A stretch of 64,000 nt of DNA from Pirellulaceae bacterium. Lineage in GTDB: Bacteria; Planctomycetota; Planctomycetia; Pirellulales; Pirellulaceae. The stretch's first letter is position 1. Each line of letters begins with the position of its first letter. The stretch lies in assembly GCA_028280445.1 (NCBI GenBank), contig JANQLU010000129.1, positions 51,170 to 115,169 of the forward strand. Reading direction: 5' to 3'. The position numbers and the translations under genes were made by a program. Positions 61,776-64,000 of the stretch are shown one piece after another. The notes beneath the pieces are model-generated. The model was not told the origin of the DNA and did no database searches. It was given only the letters and a program-made list of their open reading frames with translations.

Positions 61776-62057
61776 GTAGGCCGGTTCCCACCGGCCAATA
61801 AAACAACTGGCCCTACTAAAAAATCGTACGGGTGCCACTGGCTTTGCCAGTGATTTACCCATCAATTCATCGTTATTTCATCAGCTGAAATACTTACTAA
61901 CCACAAATCGAGGAGTTTAGTCATTTATGGCAATGTGAACTGAATAAGAAATTATCGAAAAACACATTCATCCAACGCACTGGCAAAGCCAGTGGCACCC
62001 AAAATGTGGTTTCCACCGGGCGAATCCAACAAAACGGCCGGTGGGAACCGGCCTTAC
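61776..62057. repeat. nested palindromic repeats (type A halves around a type F pair)
   Basis: A broken type A copy lies at 61776-61815. A type F inverted pair follows: GGTGCCACTGGCTTTGCCAG at 61831 with its perfect inverse CTGGCAAAGCCAGTGGCACC at 61980. The arms are about 125 bases apart. A degraded type A arm follows at 62014-62057. This fills the 61770-62095 gap between rsmA and surE; the type F interior shows no gene. Confidence 0.8.
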
Positions 62058-62095
62058 TAAAAATCGCAAGCGCAATTCAATTCCCCCTTTTACCC

Positions 62096-62773
62096 ATGAA
62101 AATCTTAATCACCAACGATGATGGCATTGATGCTCCTGGGATCGCTACACTCGAATCGATCGTCAGTGATCTGGGACAATGCATCACGTTGGCTCCGTCC
62201 GGACCCCGCTCGGGATGCGGACACCAATTGACGTTTGATCGAACCATGAAATTGGCCGCGCATGAAGCCAACCGATTCAGTTTGGATGCGATGCCGGCCG
62301 ATTGTGTACGCGTGGCAATTGCCAGGTTTGGCGAATTTGATTGGGTATTGTCTGGTATTAACCTGGGCGCGAATCTCGGAGCGGATGTTTACGTTTCGGG
62401 AACGGTCGCCGCAACCCGCGAAGCCGCTTTGATGGGGATTCCGGCGATTGCCATTTCGCAATATCGAAGCGATATATCGGGTCCCGCCGACTGGGAAAAA
62501 TCGAAACGGATGACCCTGGAGGTGCTGAAACAAATCGTTAGTCAGCCGACGGAGCACAATCAGTTTTACAACATTAATCTGCCGGACACGACTGACGAAA
62601 CTCCCCATACCGTTTTTTGTGGCGTTGATTCAAACACGTTGCCGATCGACTATCGATTCGACCAAGATCAAGTGATTTATCACGGCAATTATCACCAACG
62701 TCATCGAACACCCGGCCTGGATGTCGATGTGTGTTTTAGTGGTAAAATCTCGGTGTCCACAATCTCAGTTTAG
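62096..62773 (+). CDS. surE: 5'/3'-nucleotidase SurE
   Basis: The 225-residue phosphatase hydrolyses nucleoside monophosphates and is linked to stationary-phase survival. It begins KILITNDDGIDAPGI with the conserved metal-binding N-D-D-G. It has the Ser motif PSGPRSGCGHQLT and SGINLGANLGADVYVSGTVAATREAA. The ATG at 62096 starts the family at its usual point; the frame upstream is repeat-derived. The length is slightly short of the usual 250. Confidence 0.95.
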   Translation: MKILITNDDGIDAPGIATLESIVSDLGQCITLAPSGPRSGCGHQLTFDRTMKLAAHEANRFSLDAMPADCVRVAIARFGEFDWVLSGINLGANLGADVYVSGTVAATREAALMGIPAIAISQYRSDISGPADWEKSKRMTLEVLKQIVSQPTEHNQFYNINLPDTTDETPHTVFCGVDSNTLPIDYRFDQDQVIYHGNYHQRHRTPGLDVDVCFSGKISVSTISV

Positions 62774-62789
62774 GAACCCGTTTTTACCG

Positions 62790-63857
62790 ATGTCTGATGA
62801 ATCCGACAATCTGCGTCCATCACGTTGGTGCATCAAACGTATCGGTTTTCTGTTTCTCTACTTTTGGGCCTGGGTGTCAGTCGTTTTGTTTTCTTGGTGG
62901 GCAACCAGCGCGATCTACTACCACGAATTTCTTCCCCGCTGGCTTGGATTGATATTTGCGATCGCGTTCGTGGCAGGGATCGCCGCCGTATTGGTCAAAT
63001 TAAAAAAAGTCATCGTGGCCCGCGCTATCGTGGCGGGCATGATTTTGTTGGTATACCTGACGTGGATCTGGATCACGCCGCGAACTGATCGGGTCTGGTT
63101 GGACCAACATCAACGATTTGCAACCATTTCCATTCAAGAAAACCGTGTCTCGATTACTGGTCTGCGGCACACCAAATACGTGACCGAACAAAACTACAAA
63201 ACGGAATATGAGTCTTTCGATTTCGACCTGAATCGAATCCGCAGTGTCTGGTTTTTTGTCCAGCGGTTTACGTCGCTCAAATCACTGGGGCATACGTTTT
63301 TGAGTTTTGAAATCGACACCGACAGCGGTCGGCGATTTATTTCCGTTTCAGCAGAAATTCGCTGTGAACCCAACGAAGGGTACGGGCCGATTCGTGGAAT
63401 GTTCAAACAGTATGAACTGATTTACATCATCAGCGACGAACGAGACGCGTTGGGTTATCGCACGCATATTCGGCCAAAAGATCGTGTGTGGATGTATCGC
63501 TGCAATGCCACACCCGAGCAAGCCCAACAAATGTTTCGCGATATTGCACAGCGCAATCACCAATTGCAAATCCAGCCTGAGTTTTATCATACGCTGCTGA
63601 ACAATTGTACGAACAACATCGTTACTCATGCCAACAGACTCGCCGAGCAACCGGCCAGCTATTTTGATTTAAAAATCATCTTGCCCGGTTACAGTGCCAA
63701 ACCCGCTTACAAACTTGGCTTGATCGGCGAGCCCGGAGAGTCGTTTGCTGAATTGCAAAAACGTTCGCGCGTCGATGAAATTGCGCGCTCGATTGACCTG
63801 GATGAAAATTTTTCGGTCAACGTGCGTAGGGTGGTTCCTAACAGCCACGATGAATGA
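62790..63857 (+). CDS. DUF4105-domain membrane protein
   Basis: The 355-residue protein has three N-terminal membrane segments (about 18-38, 50-68 and 78-96). A periplasmic DUF4105 domain follows, whose hallmark is FYHTLLNNCTNNIVTHAN near residue 270, with the conserved Asn-Asn-Cys. Other stretches are HTFLSFEIDTDSGRRF and KDRVWMYRCNATPEQAQQM. The Cys and neighbouring His suggest a papain-like hydrolase or transferase, but no activity is proved. It follows surE at 16 nt, so it is probably an operon partner. Confidence 0.85.
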   Translation: MSDESDNLRPSRWCIKRIGFLFLYFWAWVSVVLFSWWATSAIYYHEFLPRWLGLIFAIAFVAGIAAVLVKLKKVIVARAIVAGMILLVYLTWIWITPRTDRVWLDQHQRFATISIQENRVSITGLRHTKYVTEQNYKTEYESFDFDLNRIRSVWFFVQRFTSLKSLGHTFLSFEIDTDSGRRFISVSAEIRCEPNEGYGPIRGMFKQYELIYIISDERDALGYRTHIRPKDRVWMYRCNATPEQAQQMFRDIAQRNHQLQIQPEFYHTLLNNCTNNIVTHANRLAEQPASYFDLKIILPGYSAKPAYKLGLIGEPGESFAELQKRSRVDEIARSIDLDENFSVNVRRVVPNSHDE

Positions 63858-63861
63858 TTTT

Positions 63862-63916
63862 GTAAGCGGCAAGGCGCTAGCCGCCGGTACGAAGCGCAAA
63901 TCCAACCGGCGGCTAG
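63862..63916. repeat. type D palindromic repeat, truncated at its right arm
   Basis: GTAAGCGGCAAGGCGCTAGC to GTACGAAGC is followed by CAACCGGCGGCTAG, then the sequence changes abruptly to TGTCACGAACG instead of the expected CGCCTTGCCGCTCAC. Confidence 0.85.
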
Positions 63917-63934
63917 TGTCACGAACGTTAATTG

Positions 63935-64000
63935 CTATGCCACCAAGGCGAGTATTTGCTCAAGTTTTGCATCTTGTGTCTTTTCACGCCATGTTTTTGG
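63935..64000 (-). CDS. 3' end of a gene running off the window, possibly from a mobile element
   Basis: The minus-strand frame that enters at the window edge reads KTWREKTQDAKLEQILALVA and stops at TAG 63937-63935. Coding character is fair. It sits 18 bases from the broken type D repeat, as expected if a transposase or cargo gene ends near an element terminus. The family is not identifiable from 21 residues. Confidence 0.4.
   Translation of the reverse strand, partial: PKTWREKTQDAKLEQILALVA

Overview
This window looks like chromosomal DNA of a marine-type planctomycete (Planctomycetota, probably near Pirellulales; this is inferred from gene content, not from a marker gene). Supporting traits are a planctomycete-type bacterial microcompartment (BMC) operon, many secreted lipoprotein, TPR, HEAT, ThuA-like and Gfo/Idh/MocA proteins, a serine/threonine pseudokinase, a eukaryote-like IleRS, a fused MlaF-MlaE transporter, and dense short palindromic repeats between genes. 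I found no rRNA, tRNA, CRISPR array or intact insertion sequence.

Layout. 1-11.3 kb: accessory envelope and secreted proteins (aspartic protease, GDPD, GNAT, glycosyltransferase, thioredoxin, oxidoreductase, ThuA, TPR/EF-hand) and UDP-glucuronate decarboxylase. 11.4-11.8 kb: a gene that standard callers would miss, a heavy-metal-associated (HMA) lipoprotein whose two metal-site cysteine positions are both in-frame UGA, with a SECIS-like hairpin at the correct distance. It is a strong candidate for a di-selenocysteine protein. 11.9-18 kb: sarcosine oxidase, soluble transhydrogenase, a Cys-rich secreted protein, an OprP-type porin and homocysteine methyltransferase.

18.5-26.6 kb (minus strand): a compact BMC operon. 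It holds a DeoR regulator, PduL phosphotransacylase, two BMC-H, acetate kinase, three BMC-P, CoA-acylating aldehyde dehydrogenase, a protein of unknown function, class II aldolase, and a lactate/malate dehydrogenase. By analogy with the described planctomycete fucose/rhamnose compartment, aldolase yields lactaldehyde, which passes through lactyl-CoA and lactyl-phosphate to lactate plus ATP. Four of the enzymes carry terminal helices that look like encapsulation peptides. The dehydrogenase has Arg, not Gln, at the classical LDH/MDH specificity position.

26.8-45 kb: a lipoprotein and DASS transporter pair, purN, ileS, TPR protein, argC-argJ, pseudokinase, glycosyltransferase, 2-oxoglutarate:ferredoxin oxidoreductase (korAB) and ndk. 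45-64 kb: YqgE, an M20 amidohydrolase and YbdK-like ligase operon, L31, HEAT protein, lepA, ROK glucokinase, an Mla-like lipid transport pair, apt, eno, riboflavin synthase, rsmA, surE and a DUF4105 membrane protein. At least six families of palindromic intergenic repeats recur. One copy at the right edge is cut off in the middle of an arm, which suggests an insertion junction just outside the window.
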